This document shows, piece by piece, positions 1 to 8,143 of a stretch of 12,475 bases of DNA (the first letter of the stretch is position 1; every line of letters starts with the position of its first letter). Source of the stretch: Paracoccaceae bacterium. Its GTDB lineage: Bacteria; Pseudomonadota; Alphaproteobacteria; Rhodobacterales; Rhodobacteraceae. Made by a program: the position numbers and the translations under genes. The notes below the pieces were generated by a model. The model was not told the origin of the DNA. It searched no databases and saw only the letters and a program-made list of their open reading frames with translations. The stretch spans positions 1 to 12,475 of the forward strand of contig JAMWZF010000060.1 of NCBI GenBank assembly GCA_024304875.1. The letters are read 5' to 3'.

Positions 1-10
1 CGATCGACCC

Positions 11-60
11 CGCCCTCGAACTCGAATGGTTCGGCGCGTCCCGGGACCGAATCGAGGGCG
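11..60. repeat. Perfect 9-bp inverted repeat near left edge
   Basis: The arm CGCCCTCGA (11-19) is an exact reverse complement of TCGAGGGCG (52-60). The 32-base loop itself contains the 10-bp palindrome GTCCCGGGAC (39-48). It could be a structured transcript end of an upstream gene or an operator. There is no T-run after the second arm, so it is not a standard rho-independent terminator, and in DNA this GC-rich it may be chance. Confidence 0.3.
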
Positions 61-306
61 CTAACACGGCCGCGGCGCGTTTCCAGGCGGCCTCGCGCTG
101 CGGGTCGGCGGCCGGGCGGCGGGCCGACTCCGCTGCGGTGCGCCGGGACCGGGCGGCGGGTCCGATGGACTTCCAGTTTTCCCGATCGCCGCGAATTCCT
201 TTACGTCGCGGCCCAATGCGGCCAAGGTCATGGCCTCGATCGGGTTTCGGGCGAGTGTGTCTGCGTGCCCCGAACGGGCCGATGGCGCCCCACCGATCCA
301 TTTCGG

Positions 307-313
307 AAGGGAG
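307..313 (+). promoter_or_regulatory. Ribosome binding site deciding the start at 319
   Basis: AAGGGAG lies five bases before the GTG at 319 and matches the 16S rRNA anti-Shine-Dalgarno well. An in-frame GTG further up at 265 has no comparable site, so the shorter protein is preferred. Confidence 0.6.
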
Positions 314-318
314 TGGAA

Positions 319-846
319 GTGAACGACAGACAGCAGGAGACCGAGACCGAAGGGCTGGCCCGCACCGGCGCCTTTCACATCGCCCGCGCGGTAGACGCGC
401 GTGTCGAGACGCTGTTCGAGATCGTCTCCGAGCCCGACCTGTTCCGGGACTGGCAGCTGGGCGAATCCGCATTCGAATGTCTCGAGTTCGGGCACGATTT
501 CCGGCCCGGTGGGATCTCGTTCTTCCGCACCCGGGTGGGCCCCGACGTCGAGGTGAGGTGCACAGCCACGATCAGCCGGATCGTCCCGAACAAGAGGGTC
601 GAGCAAAGCTGCCGCTTCGAACTGAACGGCCGTCTCGCGTGGAGCCACTCGGCAACCCTGTCATTCACGCCGCTCGGCGCCGGCGCCCGCATCGACTATG
701 TCGAGGAGGCCGTGATGATCGCCGAGGGCGAGACCATCGCCCGGCGCAGGGACACCAGCGAACATTTCATCAATCAGCTCGGGTTCATGGCGATCGACCT
801 CGAACGCCGTCGCAGGACCGCGACCTCTGACGCCAGGGCGATCTGA
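319..846 (+). CDS. SRPBCC-family protein, AHSA1/polyketide-cyclase-like
   Basis: About 175 aa from a GTG start preceded by AAGGGAG. The protein reads like a helix-grip (START/SRPBCC) domain: an N-terminal strand and helix (FHIARAVDARVETLFEIVSE) with the family's typical Asp/Pro-Phe-Trp segment (PDLFRDWQLGE), a run of beta strands in the middle, and a long C-terminal helix (HFINQLGFMAIDLERRR) that closes the cavity. Proteins of this fold bind hydrophobic ligands in an internal cavity, and some AHSA1-like members act with chaperones, but the ligand cannot be told here. No signal peptide or membrane segment is visible, so it is probably cytoplasmic. It ends 143 bases before xdhA. Although CoxG-type SRPBCC proteins accompany some molybdenum hydroxylases, this one lacks CoxG's C-terminal membrane anchor, so a link to the xdh operon is not supported. 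Fold assignment is fairly sure; function is open. Confidence 0.75.
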   Translation: MNDRQQETETEGLARTGAFHIARAVDARVETLFEIVSEPDLFRDWQLGESAFECLEFGHDFRPGGISFFRTRVGPDVEVRCTATISRIVPNKRVEQSCRFELNGRLAWSHSATLSFTPLGAGARIDYVEEAVMIAEGETIARRRDTSEHFINQLGFMAIDLERRRRTATSDARAI

Positions 847-865
847 CCGGCCGACCTGACCACCC

Positions 866-894
866 TTGCCAAAGACGGCCCCGGCAGGTTTCAT
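866..894 (+). promoter_or_regulatory. Candidate sigma-70 promoter of the xdh-transport operon
   Basis: TTGCCA (866-871; five of six matches to the -35 consensus) is followed after 17 bases by TTTCAT (889-894; four of six matches to the -10 consensus). It lies in the 143-base gap upstream of xdhA and is the best promoter-like pair I see there. A small hairpin CCTCC/GGAGG (898-902/909-913) follows at the expected transcript start. This is a weak prediction from consensus alone. Confidence 0.3.
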
Positions 895-989
895 GGTCCT
901 CCAACAAGGGAGGGGGCCGCCCGTCTACGCCGCATCGACGGGGGCCGCGACAACACTCGAAACTTCGGTAAGGCGGCGGGCAATTGCAC

Positions 990-2351
990 ATGGCCATCAG
1001 GTTTCTTCTGAACGGAGAGGCTGTGGAGTGGGACGGGCCGCCGACGCGGACCCTCCTCGACTGGCTGCGCGAGGAGCGCGGCCTCACCGGCACCAAGGAA
1101 GGCTGCAACGAGGGCGACTGCGGTGCCTGCACCGTGATGGTGACGGAGGAGGGCGGCGGGGCAAAGCCCCTGAACGCCTGCATCCTCTTCATGCCCCAGC
1201 TGCACGGCCGCGCCGTCCGCACCGTCGAAGGAATCGCCGGGCCGGGCGGGCAGATGCACCCGGTGCAGGAGGCGATGGTGGCCCTGCACGGCTCGCAATG
1301 CGGCTTCTGCACGCCCGGCTTCATCGTGTCGATGGCCACGGCGCACCTCAATGGCGACACCGGGCATGACGACGCCCTGGCCGGGAACCTCTGCCGCTGC
1401 ACCGGCTACGCGCCCATCGTGCGGGCCGCCGAGGCCGCCGCCTCGGAGCCTGTCCCCGACTGGATGCGCGATGCGCCCGGCAAGGCGGGGCTGGCGCCGC
1501 CCTACGTGCCCGAGAGCGCCGATGCGCTGGCCGAGTGGTACGTCGAGAACCCCGATGGCGTGCTGATCGCCGGGGCCACGGACGTCGGCCTCTGGGTCAC
1601 GAAGTCCCTCCGGGATCTGCCGAAGGTCGCTTTCCTGAACGGTTGCGCGGACTTGCGCGGCGTCACCCGCGAAGGCGAGACGTTGCGCATCGGCGCCATG
1701 ACCACGATGACAGAGGTGCTGGCCGGGGTCCGCAAGGCGCACCCCTCCTACGCCGAACTGATCCGCCGCTACGGGTCCGTCCAGGTGCGCAGCGCCGCGA
1801 CCATCGGCGGCAACATCGCCAACGGCTCGCCCATCGGGGACAACCCGCCGGCGCTGATCGCCCTCGGCGCGACCTTGCACTTGCGGCGCGGGGCGGAGCG
1901 GCGGGAGATGCCGCTGGAGGCCTTTTTCCTCGACTACGGCAAGCAGGATCGCCAGCCCGGCGAATTCGTCGAGGCCGTGACCCTGCCCGCCGAGGCCCCT
2001 TCCCTGCGCTGCTACAAGCTGTCGAAGCGGTTCGACCAGGATATCTCGGCCGTCTGCGGCTGCTTCAACGTGACCGTGACGGACGGCGTGGTGGCCGAGG
2101 CCCGCATCGCCTTCGGCGGCATGGCCGGGGTGCCCAAGCGGGCGGCGGCGGTGGAGGCGGCTTTGGTCGGTCAGCCGTGGTCGGAGGAGACGGTCGAGGC
2201 CGCCCTGCCCGCCTTCGGCGAGGATTTCACCCCGATGTCCGACATGCGGGCCAGCGCGGACTACCGGCTGGAGACGGCGCGGAACATGTTGACCCGCTAC
2301 TACCACGACCTCGCCGGCGCGCCGGTCAGCGTGTTGAAGGTGAGCGCATGA
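990..2351 (+). CDS. xdhA: Xanthine dehydrogenase small subunit (2Fe-2S and FAD)
   Basis: A 453-aa iron-sulfur/flavin subunit of the heterotetrameric cytoplasmic xanthine dehydrogenase, which passes electrons from the molybdenum centre to NAD+. Residues 1-75 are a plant-ferredoxin-like 2Fe-2S domain with ligands C39, C44, C47 and C64. Residues 80-160 are the second 2Fe-2S domain with C104, C107, C135 and C137 (QCGFCTPG and NLCRCTGY motifs). From about 180 to 350 comes the PCMH-type FAD domain with GATD (195-198) and TIGGNIANGSPIGD (271-284), then the CO-dehydrogenase-flavoprotein C-terminal domain. Length is close to the roughly 460 aa of the R. capsulatus subunit. ATG 990 was chosen; a TTG at 984 in the same frame, ten bases after AAGG, would add only two residues. 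Its stop overlaps the xdhB start (ATGA). All eight cluster cysteines are present. Confidence 0.96.
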   Translation: MAIRFLLNGEAVEWDGPPTRTLLDWLREERGLTGTKEGCNEGDCGACTVMVTEEGGGAKPLNACILFMPQLHGRAVRTVEGIAGPGGQMHPVQEAMVALHGSQCGFCTPGFIVSMATAHLNGDTGHDDALAGNLCRCTGYAPIVRAAEAAASEPVPDWMRDAPGKAGLAPPYVPESADALAEWYVENPDGVLIAGATDVGLWVTKSLRDLPKVAFLNGCADLRGVTREGETLRIGAMTTMTEVLAGVRKAHPSYAELIRRYGSVQVRSAATIGGNIANGSPIGDNPPALIALGATLHLRRGAERREMPLEAFFLDYGKQDRQPGEFVEAVTLPAEAPSLRCYKLSKRFDQDISAVCGCFNVTVTDGVVAEARIAFGGMAGVPKRAAAVEAALVGQPWSEETVEAALPAFGEDFTPMSDMRASADYRLETARNMLTRYYHDLAGAPVSVLKVSA

Positions 2352-4792
2352 GTGTCGCCAAGCCCCTCCCCCACGACGCCGCGCCGCTCCACGTCGCCGG
2401 CACCGCCCGCTACGTCGACGACATCCCCGTCCCCGCCGGCTGCCTGCACCTCGCCTTCGGGATGAGCCCGGTGGCGAAGGGGCGGGTGACCTCGGTGGAC
2501 CTGGACGCCGTGCGCGCCATGCCCGGCGTGGTCGCCGTGCTGACGGCCGGGGACCTGCCCCACGCCAACGACGTCTCGCCCAGCGCCCATGACGAGCCTC
2601 TTCTGTCGGACGGCACGGTCCACTACCTCGGCCAGCCGGTCTTCGTGGTTGCCGCGACCTCGCACCTCGCAGCCCGCAAGGCGGCACGGGCGGGGACCAT
2701 CGACGTGGCGGAGGAGACGCCGATCCTGACGGTGGACGAGGCGCTGGCCGCGAACTCCCGGTTCGAGGGCGGGCCGGTCGTGTGGACCAAGGGGGACCCG
2801 GAGGCGGCGCTGGAGGCCGCGCCGCATCGCCTGACCGGATCGGTCAAGATCGGCGGGCAGGAACATTTCTACCTCGAAGGCCAGGCCGCCCTGGCCCTGC
2901 CGCAGGAAGGCGGCGACATGGTCGTCCATTCCTCGACCCAGCACCCGACCGAGATCCAGCACAAGGTGGCCGAGGCGATCGGCACCCCGATGAACGCCGT
3001 CAGGGTCGAGACCCGGCGGATGGGTGGCGGCTTCGGCGGGAAGGAAAGCCAGGGCAACGCGCTGGCCTGTGCCTGCGCGGTGGTCGCGTCGCTGACCGGC
3101 AAACCGGTGAAGATGCGCTACGACCGGGACGACGACATGGTCATCACCGGCAAGCGGCACGATTTCCGCATCGACTATTCCGTGGGCTACGACAGTGAGG
3201 GCCGGCTTCTCGCCGTCGACTTCACCCAGTACGCCCGCTGCGGCTGGGCCCAGGACCTGAGCCTCCCCGTCGCGGACCGGGCGATGCTGCATGCCGATAA
3301 CGCCTATCGCCTGGACGCGGTGCGGATCACCTCGCACCGGCTCAAGACCAACACCCAGTCCGCCACCGCCTATCGCGGCTTCGGCGGGCCGCAGGGGATG
3401 GTGGGGATCGAGCGGGTGATGGACCACGTCGCCCGCGTGCTGGGGAAGGACCCGGCGGAGGTGCGGCGCCTCAATTACTATGCGGAGGCGCGGGCGGAGG
3501 GTGCGGATGCCTCCGGCGGGCGTTTTTCGGCCAAAGTGAAAGGGGAGCCGGGCAAGAAGCTGGAGACCGGGGACCTGGCGTCGCGGGGGGCGGTCGAGGT
3601 CGAGAGCGGGCCGAGCGGATCTCGGCGGTACGGCGGGGCCTATTCGCCGAAGCCGCAGGGCGGGAACACGACGCCCTACGGGATGGAGGTGACGGACTTC
3701 ATCCTCGGCGACATGACCGAGCGGTTGATGGAGACCTCGGGTTATGCCGCGCGGCGGGCGGCGGTGGCGGAGTGGAACGAAGGGAACCGGCTTCTGAAGA
3801 AGGGGATCGCCTTTTCGCCGGTGAAATTCGGGATTTCGTTTACCCTGTCGCACCTGAACCAGGCCGGGGCCCTCGTGCACGTCTACCAGGACGGGTCGAT
3901 CCACCTGAACCACGGCGGGACCGAGATGGGACAGGGGCTGAACCAGAAGGTCGCGCAGGTGGCGGCGAGCCGGTTCGGGGTGCCGCTCGAGTGGGTGAAG
4001 ATCACCGCGACGGATACCGGCAAGGTGCCGAACACCTCGGCCACGGCGGCCTCCTCGGGGTCCGACCTCAATGGCATGGCGGCGAAGGCGGCCTGCGATC
4101 AGATCCGCGACCGCATGGCGGAGTGCCTGGCCGGGCTGTTCCAGGGAAAGCCCTCGGACGTGGTCTTCGAGGGGGGAGAGGTCCGGGTGGGCGGCGAGGC
4201 GATGCCCTTCGCCCGCGCGGCCCAGCTGGCCTACGAGAACCGGGTGAGCCTCTCGGCCACTGGCTACTACAGGACGCCGGGCCTGTCCTGGGACAGGGTG
4301 AAGGGGGCGGGCACGCCGTTCTTCTACTTCGCCTACGGCTGCGCGGTGACCGAGGTGGTGATCGACACCCTGACCGGCGAGAACCGCATCCTGCGGGCAG
4401 ACCTGCTGCACGACTGCGGGACCTCCTTGAACCCGGCGCTGGATATCGGCCAGATCGAGGGCGGCTATGTGCAGGGCGCGGGCTGGCTGACGACCGAGGA
4501 GCTGGTCTGGGACGACACGGGCCGCCTGCGAACCCACGCGCCCTCGACCTACAAGATCCCCGCCTGTTCGGACCGGCCGGACGTGTTCAACGTCGCGCTC
4601 TGGGATGCGCCGAACCGGTCGGAGACGATCTACCGGTCCAAGGCGGGGGGCGAGCCGCCCTTCATGCTGGGCATCTCGGCCTGGCTGGCGCTGTCGGACG
4701 CCTGCGCGGCCTGCGGGCCGGGGTGGCCCGATCTGCGCGCACCCGCGACCGCCGAGGCGGTGCTGGCGGCGGTGAAGCGGGCGCGGGGGTGA
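2348..4792 (+). CDS. xdhB: Xanthine dehydrogenase large, molybdopterin-binding subunit
   Basis: An 814-aa catalytic subunit that hydroxylates hypoxanthine and xanthine to urate at the Mo-pterin site. An aldehyde-oxidase/xanthine-dehydrogenase hammerhead domain (about 10-125) precedes the molybdopterin-binding domains. Residues matching the known active site of the R. capsulatus enzyme are visible: Q198 (SSTQHP), E233 in GGGFGGKE (226-233), R311 (ADRAML) and E769 in GGEPPFMLG; the RGFGGPQG loop starts at R343. This points to true xanthine dehydrogenase rather than aldehyde or nicotinate hydroxylase. The protein is about 37 residues longer than the 777-aa R. capsulatus subunit, and the spacing of E233 and E769 places the extra residues between the two, most plausibly in the Gly/Ser/Lys/Arg-rich segment about 380-437, before TTPYGMEV. 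The start is preceded by AAGGTG and overlaps xdhA by four bases; the end overlaps xdhC by four (GTGA). Confidence 0.96.
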   Translation: MSVAKPLPHDAAPLHVAGTARYVDDIPVPAGCLHLAFGMSPVAKGRVTSVDLDAVRAMPGVVAVLTAGDLPHANDVSPSAHDEPLLSDGTVHYLGQPVFVVAATSHLAARKAARAGTIDVAEETPILTVDEALAANSRFEGGPVVWTKGDPEAALEAAPHRLTGSVKIGGQEHFYLEGQAALALPQEGGDMVVHSSTQHPTEIQHKVAEAIGTPMNAVRVETRRMGGGFGGKESQGNALACACAVVASLTGKPVKMRYDRDDDMVITGKRHDFRIDYSVGYDSEGRLLAVDFTQYARCGWAQDLSLPVADRAMLHADNAYRLDAVRITSHRLKTNTQSATAYRGFGGPQGMVGIERVMDHVARVLGKDPAEVRRLNYYAEARAEGADASGGRFSAKVKGEPGKKLETGDLASRGAVEVESGPSGSRRYGGAYSPKPQGGNTTPYGMEVTDFILGDMTERLMETSGYAARRAAVAEWNEGNRLLKKGIAFSPVKFGISFTLSHLNQAGALVHVYQDGSIHLNHGGTEMGQGLNQKVAQVAASRFGVPLEWVKITATDTGKVPNTSATAASSGSDLNGMAAKAACDQIRDRMAECLAGLFQGKPSDVVFEGGEVRVGGEAMPFARAAQLAYENRVSLSATGYYRTPGLSWDRVKGAGTPFFYFAYGCAVTEVVIDTLTGENRILRADLLHDCGTSLNPALDIGQIEGGYVQGAGWLTTEELVWDDTGRLRTHAPSTYKIPACSDRPDVFNVALWDAPNRSETIYRSKAGGEPPFMLGISAWLALSDACAACGPGWPDLRAPATAEAVLAAVKRARG

Positions 4793-5535
4793 GCCGTATT
4801 CGCATCTCCGTGGCCCGCACCCGCGGGTCCGTCCCGCGGGAGGCGGGGGCCGAGATGCTGGTCTGGGCGGACCGGACCGAGGGCACCATCGGCGGCGGCG
4901 CGCTGGAGTGGGAGGCGATGAAGATCGCCCGCGCCATGCTGGAGAGCGGGGCGGAGGCGGACGAGCGGACCTTTCCCCTTGGCCCCGCACTCGGCCAGTG
5001 CTGCGGCGGGGCGGTGACGCTGCGGTGGGACCGGGCGGAGGCGGTGCCGCCGGTCGGTGCGCCGGTCTGGGTCTGGGGCGCGGGCCACGTGGGGCGGGCC
5101 ATCGTGTCGGTGCTGGCGCCCCTGCCGGAGGTGGCGCTGACCTGGGTAGACGTCAGCGAGGACCGGTTTCCGGTTGGCGGGCCGGAGGTGACACGGGCGG
5201 TCGCGGCGGCGCCGGAGAGGTTAATGGCCCATGCGCCGCGGGAGGCGCGGCATCTGGTCCTGACCCATTCGCACGAGATCGACCTCGCGCTGTGCCACGC
5301 AGGGTTAACGCGGGGGTTCGCGGAGCTGGGGTTGATCGGATCCGCGACGAAATGGGCGCGCTTCCGGTCGCGGCTTGCGGCGCTCGGCCATTCGGACGCA
5401 CAGATTTCGCGCATTCGCTGCCCGATCGGGCAACCGGAGTTCGGAAAGCACCCGCAGGCCATTGCGGTCGGCGTCGCCGCGCGCCTACTCTCGACCCTCG
5501 AAGGGCAAGAGAGACTGGACGACACGGGGACATGA
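4789..5535 (+). CDS. xdhC: Xanthine dehydrogenase accessory protein XdhC
   Basis: A 248-aa cytoplasmic factor that binds molybdenum cofactor, helps its sulfuration and delivers it to XdhB; it is not part of the final enzyme. Visible family marks are RGSVPREAGAEMLVW near the N-terminus, GTIGGGALEWEAM, the cysteine pair in LGQCCGGAV, a Rossmann-type nucleotide-binding start VWVWGAGHVGRAIV, LIGSATKWARFRSRL, and the C-terminal CPIGQPEFGKHPQAIAVGVAA. The GTG start overlaps the xdhB stop (GTGA). The protein begins almost directly at the strand before the RGSVPREAG motif, so it lacks roughly 15-20 residues that usually come before it; no better start with a ribosome binding site is seen upstream. 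Its stop overlaps the ATPase start (ATGA). Confidence 0.92.
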   Translation: MSRIRISVARTRGSVPREAGAEMLVWADRTEGTIGGGALEWEAMKIARAMLESGAEADERTFPLGPALGQCCGGAVTLRWDRAEAVPPVGAPVWVWGAGHVGRAIVSVLAPLPEVALTWVDVSEDRFPVGGPEVTRAVAAAPERLMAHAPREARHLVLTHSHEIDLALCHAGLTRGFAELGLIGSATKWARFRSRLAALGHSDAQISRIRCPIGQPEFGKHPQAIAVGVAARLLSTLEGQERLDDTGT

Positions 5536-7058
5536 CTGCCGCGCTGCTGGACCTCAAGGGGCTGACCAAGGCCTATCCCGGCGTGGTCGCCAACGAGAAC
5601 GTGTCCCTGGCCATCGCCCCCGGCGAGATCCACGCCCTGCTGGGCGAGAACGGCGCCGGAAAATCCACTCTGGTCAAGACGATATACGGCCTGGTGAAGC
5701 CCGACAGCGGGGCGATGACCCTGTCCGGCAAGCCCTACACCCCGGCCGAGCCGCGGGCCGCGCGGGCGATGGGCGTGGCGATGGTCTTCCAGCATTTCTC
5801 GCTGTTCGACGCGCTGGATGTCGCAGAGAACATCGCGTTAGGCATGGAGAATCCGCCGCCCCTTCGCGACTTGGCGCGGCGGATTCGGGAGGTCTCGGAG
5901 ACCTATGGCCTGCCTCTCGATCCCACGCGCATCGTGGGCGACCTCTCCGCCGGAGAGCGGCAGCGGGTCGAGATCATCCGTTGCCTGTTGCAGGACCCCA
6001 AGCTGCTCATCATGGACGAGCCGACCTCGGTCCTGACCCCGCAGGAGGTGGCGATCCTGTTCGAGACCCTGCGCAAACTGAAGGCCGAGGGGACCTCAAT
6101 TCTTTATATCTCGCACAAGCTCGAGGAGATCCGGACGCTCTGCGATACAGCCACGATCCTGCGCCTCGGCAAGAACGTGGGCACCTGCGATCCGCGCGAG
6201 ACCTCGGCCCGCGAGATGGCCGAGATGATGGTGGGCGGGACGCTGCATGTGCCGGAGAAGGCGGATGCGATGGGGGGCCGGGTGCGGCTGTCCCTGCGCG
6301 GCCTCAAGGCGCCCTCGCCCCGCGCCTTCGGGACGGCGCTGAAGGACATCAGCCTGGAAGTGAAGCGCGGCGAGGTGCTGGGCATCGGCGGCGTGGCAGG
6401 GAACGGGCAGGACGAATTGCTGCTGGCACTGTCGGGCGAGATGCGGGTTGGTAAGTCCATGATCCGCCTCGACGACGAGGAGATCGGGCATCTGGGGCCG
6501 GACGGGCGCCGGGCGCGGGGCCTGCTCTGTGCGCCGGAGGAGCGGATGGGCCATGCCGCCGCGCCCGACATGAGCCTGACGGAGAACGCCCTTCTGTCCG
6601 CCCATGCGCGCAAGAACCTGATGTCGCGTGGCTTCCTCAAGTGGGGCAAGGCGCGCGCCTTCGCCGAGGAGATCATCTCCGCCTTCGACGTGCGCACCCC
6701 CGGCCCCGGCAACGCGGCCCGGTCCCTGTCGGGGGGCAACCTGCAGAAGTTCGTCATCGGGCGCGAGATATTGCAGGACCCCGAGGTCTTCGTGGTGAAC
6801 CAGCCGACGTGGGGCGTGGATGCCTCCGCCGCCGCCGCGATCCGGCAGGCGATCCTCGACCTGGCAACCAAGGGCGCCGCCGTCATCGTCATTTCGCAGG
6901 ACCTCGACGAGCTGATGGAGGTGTCCGACCGCTTTGCCGCGCTGAACGAGGGGCGCCTCAGCGAGCCGGTTCCGGCCAAGGGCCTGACCGTGGACCGGAT
7001 CGGCCTCATGCTGGGCGGGGCGCATGACATGCATGTGGCCGAAGAGGTGCGCGCGTGA
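5532..7058 (+). CDS. BMP-type purine/nucleoside ABC importer, double ATPase subunit
   Basis: A 508-aa cytoplasmic subunit with two fused ABC domains that powers import. Domain 1 is complete: Walker A GENGAGKST (38-46), signature LSAGERQ (138-144), Walker B LLIMDEPTS with D162/E163, and switch histidine in ILYISHKLEEI. Domain 2 is degenerate: GVAGNGQ (287-293) replaces the Walker A Lys-Ser/Thr, the signature LSGGNLQ (399-405) is kept, and the Walker B end reads NQPTWGVD, so glutamine 424 stands where the catalytic glutamate would be. This asymmetric pattern and length are usual for the ATPases of COG3845-type importers paired with BMP binding proteins; it resembles the sugar type (RbsA/MglA) but the neighbours fit nucleosides or purines. 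It overlaps xdhC (ATGA) and permease 1 (GTGA) by four bases each. Substrate is inferred from the xdh context. Confidence 0.93.
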   Translation: MTAALLDLKGLTKAYPGVVANENVSLAIAPGEIHALLGENGAGKSTLVKTIYGLVKPDSGAMTLSGKPYTPAEPRAARAMGVAMVFQHFSLFDALDVAENIALGMENPPPLRDLARRIREVSETYGLPLDPTRIVGDLSAGERQRVEIIRCLLQDPKLLIMDEPTSVLTPQEVAILFETLRKLKAEGTSILYISHKLEEIRTLCDTATILRLGKNVGTCDPRETSAREMAEMMVGGTLHVPEKADAMGGRVRLSLRGLKAPSPRAFGTALKDISLEVKRGEVLGIGGVAGNGQDELLLALSGEMRVGKSMIRLDDEEIGHLGPDGRRARGLLCAPEERMGHAAAPDMSLTENALLSAHARKNLMSRGFLKWGKARAFAEEIISAFDVRTPGPGNAARSLSGGNLQKFVIGREILQDPEVFVVNQPTWGVDASAAAAIRQAILDLATKGAAVIVISQDLDELMEVSDRFAALNEGRLSEPVPAKGLTVDRIGLMLGGAHDMHVAEEVRA

Positions 7059-8143
7059 TCGCCCTCGAGCGCCGCCCCCAGCCTTCGCAGGCCTGGTCCG
7101 CCGCGGCGCCCCTGCTGGCGGTCCTGCTGACGATGATCTTCGGCGGCATCCTTTTCGCCGCCCTCGGCAAGGACCCCCTGGTCGCGATCCGCACGATCTT
7201 CTGGGATCCGCTCTTCGGCGAGTTCGCGTCGTTCTCGCGGCCGCAACTCTTGGTAAAGGCCGGGCCGCTGATCCTGATCGCGGTGGGCCTCGCGATGGGC
7301 TTTCGCGCGGGCATCTGGAACATCGGGGCCGAGGGGCAGTACATCCTCGGCGCGATCTGCGGGGCGGCGGCCGGCCTCGCCTTCTACCCGATGGAAGCGC
7401 GCTGGCTGATCTTCCCGATCATGGTGATCGCGGGGGGCCTCGGCGGCCTGCTCTGGGCGATGATTCCCGGACTGCTCAAGGTCCGCTTCGGGACGAACGA
7501 GATTCTCGTGTCGCTGATGCTGGTCTATGTCGCCGAGCAGCTGCTTGCGGCGATGGCCCTCGGTACCCTCAAGAACCCAGAGGGCATGGGCTTTCCCGGC
7601 TCGCGCAACCTCAAGCAATGGGTCAGCTCCGCCAACCCCGAGCTGATCGCGGGCACCGGCATGCACTGGGGCGTGGTCGCGGCCTTCATCGCGGTGATCG
7701 GGGGCTATGTCCTTTTGTCCCGGCACCTTCTGGGCTTCCGCATCCGCCTTGCCGGGCAGAGCCCCCGCGCGGCCGCCTTCTCGGGCGTGAACCCCAACCG
7801 GCTGATCCTGGTCTGCCTCGGCATCTCGGGATGTCTGGCCGGACTGGCGGGGATGTTCGAGGTCTCGGGCCCGGCGGGGCAGATCACCATCGACTTCAAC
7901 TCGGGCTACGGGTTCACCGCGATCATCGTGGCCTTCCTCGGGCGCCTGCACCCGGTGGGGATCCTCTTCGCGGGCCTGCTGATGGCACTGACCTACGTCG
8001 GCGGCGAGGTGGCGCAGCTGACCCTGCAACTGCCCGGCGCGGCGATCCAGCTGTTCCAAGGGATGCTGCTGTTCTTCCTGCTTGCGGTGGACGTGCTGAC
8101 GAACTTCCGGTTCCGGTTCGGGCGGCGGGAGGTGAAGGCATGA
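7055..8143 (+). CDS. ABC importer permease 1 (BPD_transp_2 family)
   Basis: A 362-aa inner-membrane protein with roughly eight to ten hydrophobic helices. The first spans about residues 12-34; others are recognisable around 63-82, 92-113, 118-140, 248-270, 277-300 and 330-352. The conserved family segment FRAGIWNIGAEGQ (83-95) is present; it belongs to the branched-chain-amino-acid/ribose-type permease superfamily and here to the larger of the two permeases that go with BMP proteins. It starts at a GTG seven bases after GAAGAGG and overlaps the ATPase stop (GTGA). It should pair with the 316-aa permease encoded at 8782-9732 to form the translocation pore, although three small ORFs separate the two genes. 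Confidence 0.93.
   Translation: MIALERRPQPSQAWSAAAPLLAVLLTMIFGGILFAALGKDPLVAIRTIFWDPLFGEFASFSRPQLLVKAGPLILIAVGLAMGFRAGIWNIGAEGQYILGAICGAAAGLAFYPMEARWLIFPIMVIAGGLGGLLWAMIPGLLKVRFGTNEILVSLMLVYVAEQLLAAMALGTLKNPEGMGFPGSRNLKQWVSSANPELIAGTGMHWGVVAAFIAVIGGYVLLSRHLLGFRIRLAGQSPRAAAFSGVNPNRLILVCLGISGCLAGLAGMFEVSGPAGQITIDFNSGYGFTAIIVAFLGRLHPVGILFAGLLMALTYVGGEVAQLTLQLPGAAIQLFQGMLLFFLLAVDVLTNFRFRFGRREVKA

Larger units (their letters stand above)
1..318. other. Left-edge stretch without a supportable gene
   Basis: No convincing gene is seen here. Two forward frames stay open from the left edge because the DNA is GC-rich. The frame starting at position 3 gives a peptide that begins plausibly (IDPALELEWFGASRDRIEGA) but then becomes arginine-rich and runs on as an out-of-frame shadow of the next gene, so it could be the tail of an upstream gene only if a frameshift intervenes. 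On the minus strand a stretch starting at an ATG at 231 reads for about 56 codons and ends in Pro/Arg low-complexity sequence. Neither has a good ribosome binding site or a recognisable domain. The stretch probably holds the end of an upstream transcription unit and the leader of the gene at 319. Confidence 0.5.

Noticed and set aside
61..648. Minus-strand frame containing a fairly protein-like stretch near 150-231
   Set aside because: The stretch is short, ends in Pro/Arg low-complexity sequence, has only a weak ribosome binding site, and its upstream part is antisense to the SRPBCC gene.
319..846. SRPBCC protein as a CoxG-type partner of the xanthine dehydrogenase
   Set aside because: It lacks the C-terminal membrane anchor of CoxG and is separated from xdhA by a 143-base gap with its own candidate promoter.
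847..989. Possible riboswitch in the leader of xdhA
   Set aside because: Only short GC hairpins are seen and none matches a known purine or molybdenum-cofactor riboswitch core that I can recognise by eye; a covariance-model search would be needed to say more.
891..2687. 598-codon open frame on the minus strand opposite xdhA
   Set aside because: Arg/Gly/His-rich composition, no domain, and fully antisense to a gene with all its cluster cysteines; a GC-rich shadow frame.
2300..4990. 896-codon open frame on the minus strand opposite xdhB
   Set aside because: Same low-complexity composition; the + strand carries every active-site residue of xanthine dehydrogenase.
5532..7058. Degenerate second ATP site of the ABC ATPase as a sign of inactivation
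   Set aside because: Loss of the Walker A Lys and Glu-to-Gln in the second domain is a regular trait of this ATPase family, and the first domain is complete.
6104..8059. 651-codon minus-strand frame opposite the ATPase and permease 1
   Set aside because: Antisense to two clear ABC transporter genes; composition dominated by Arg, Glu, Asp and Gly without recognisable motifs.
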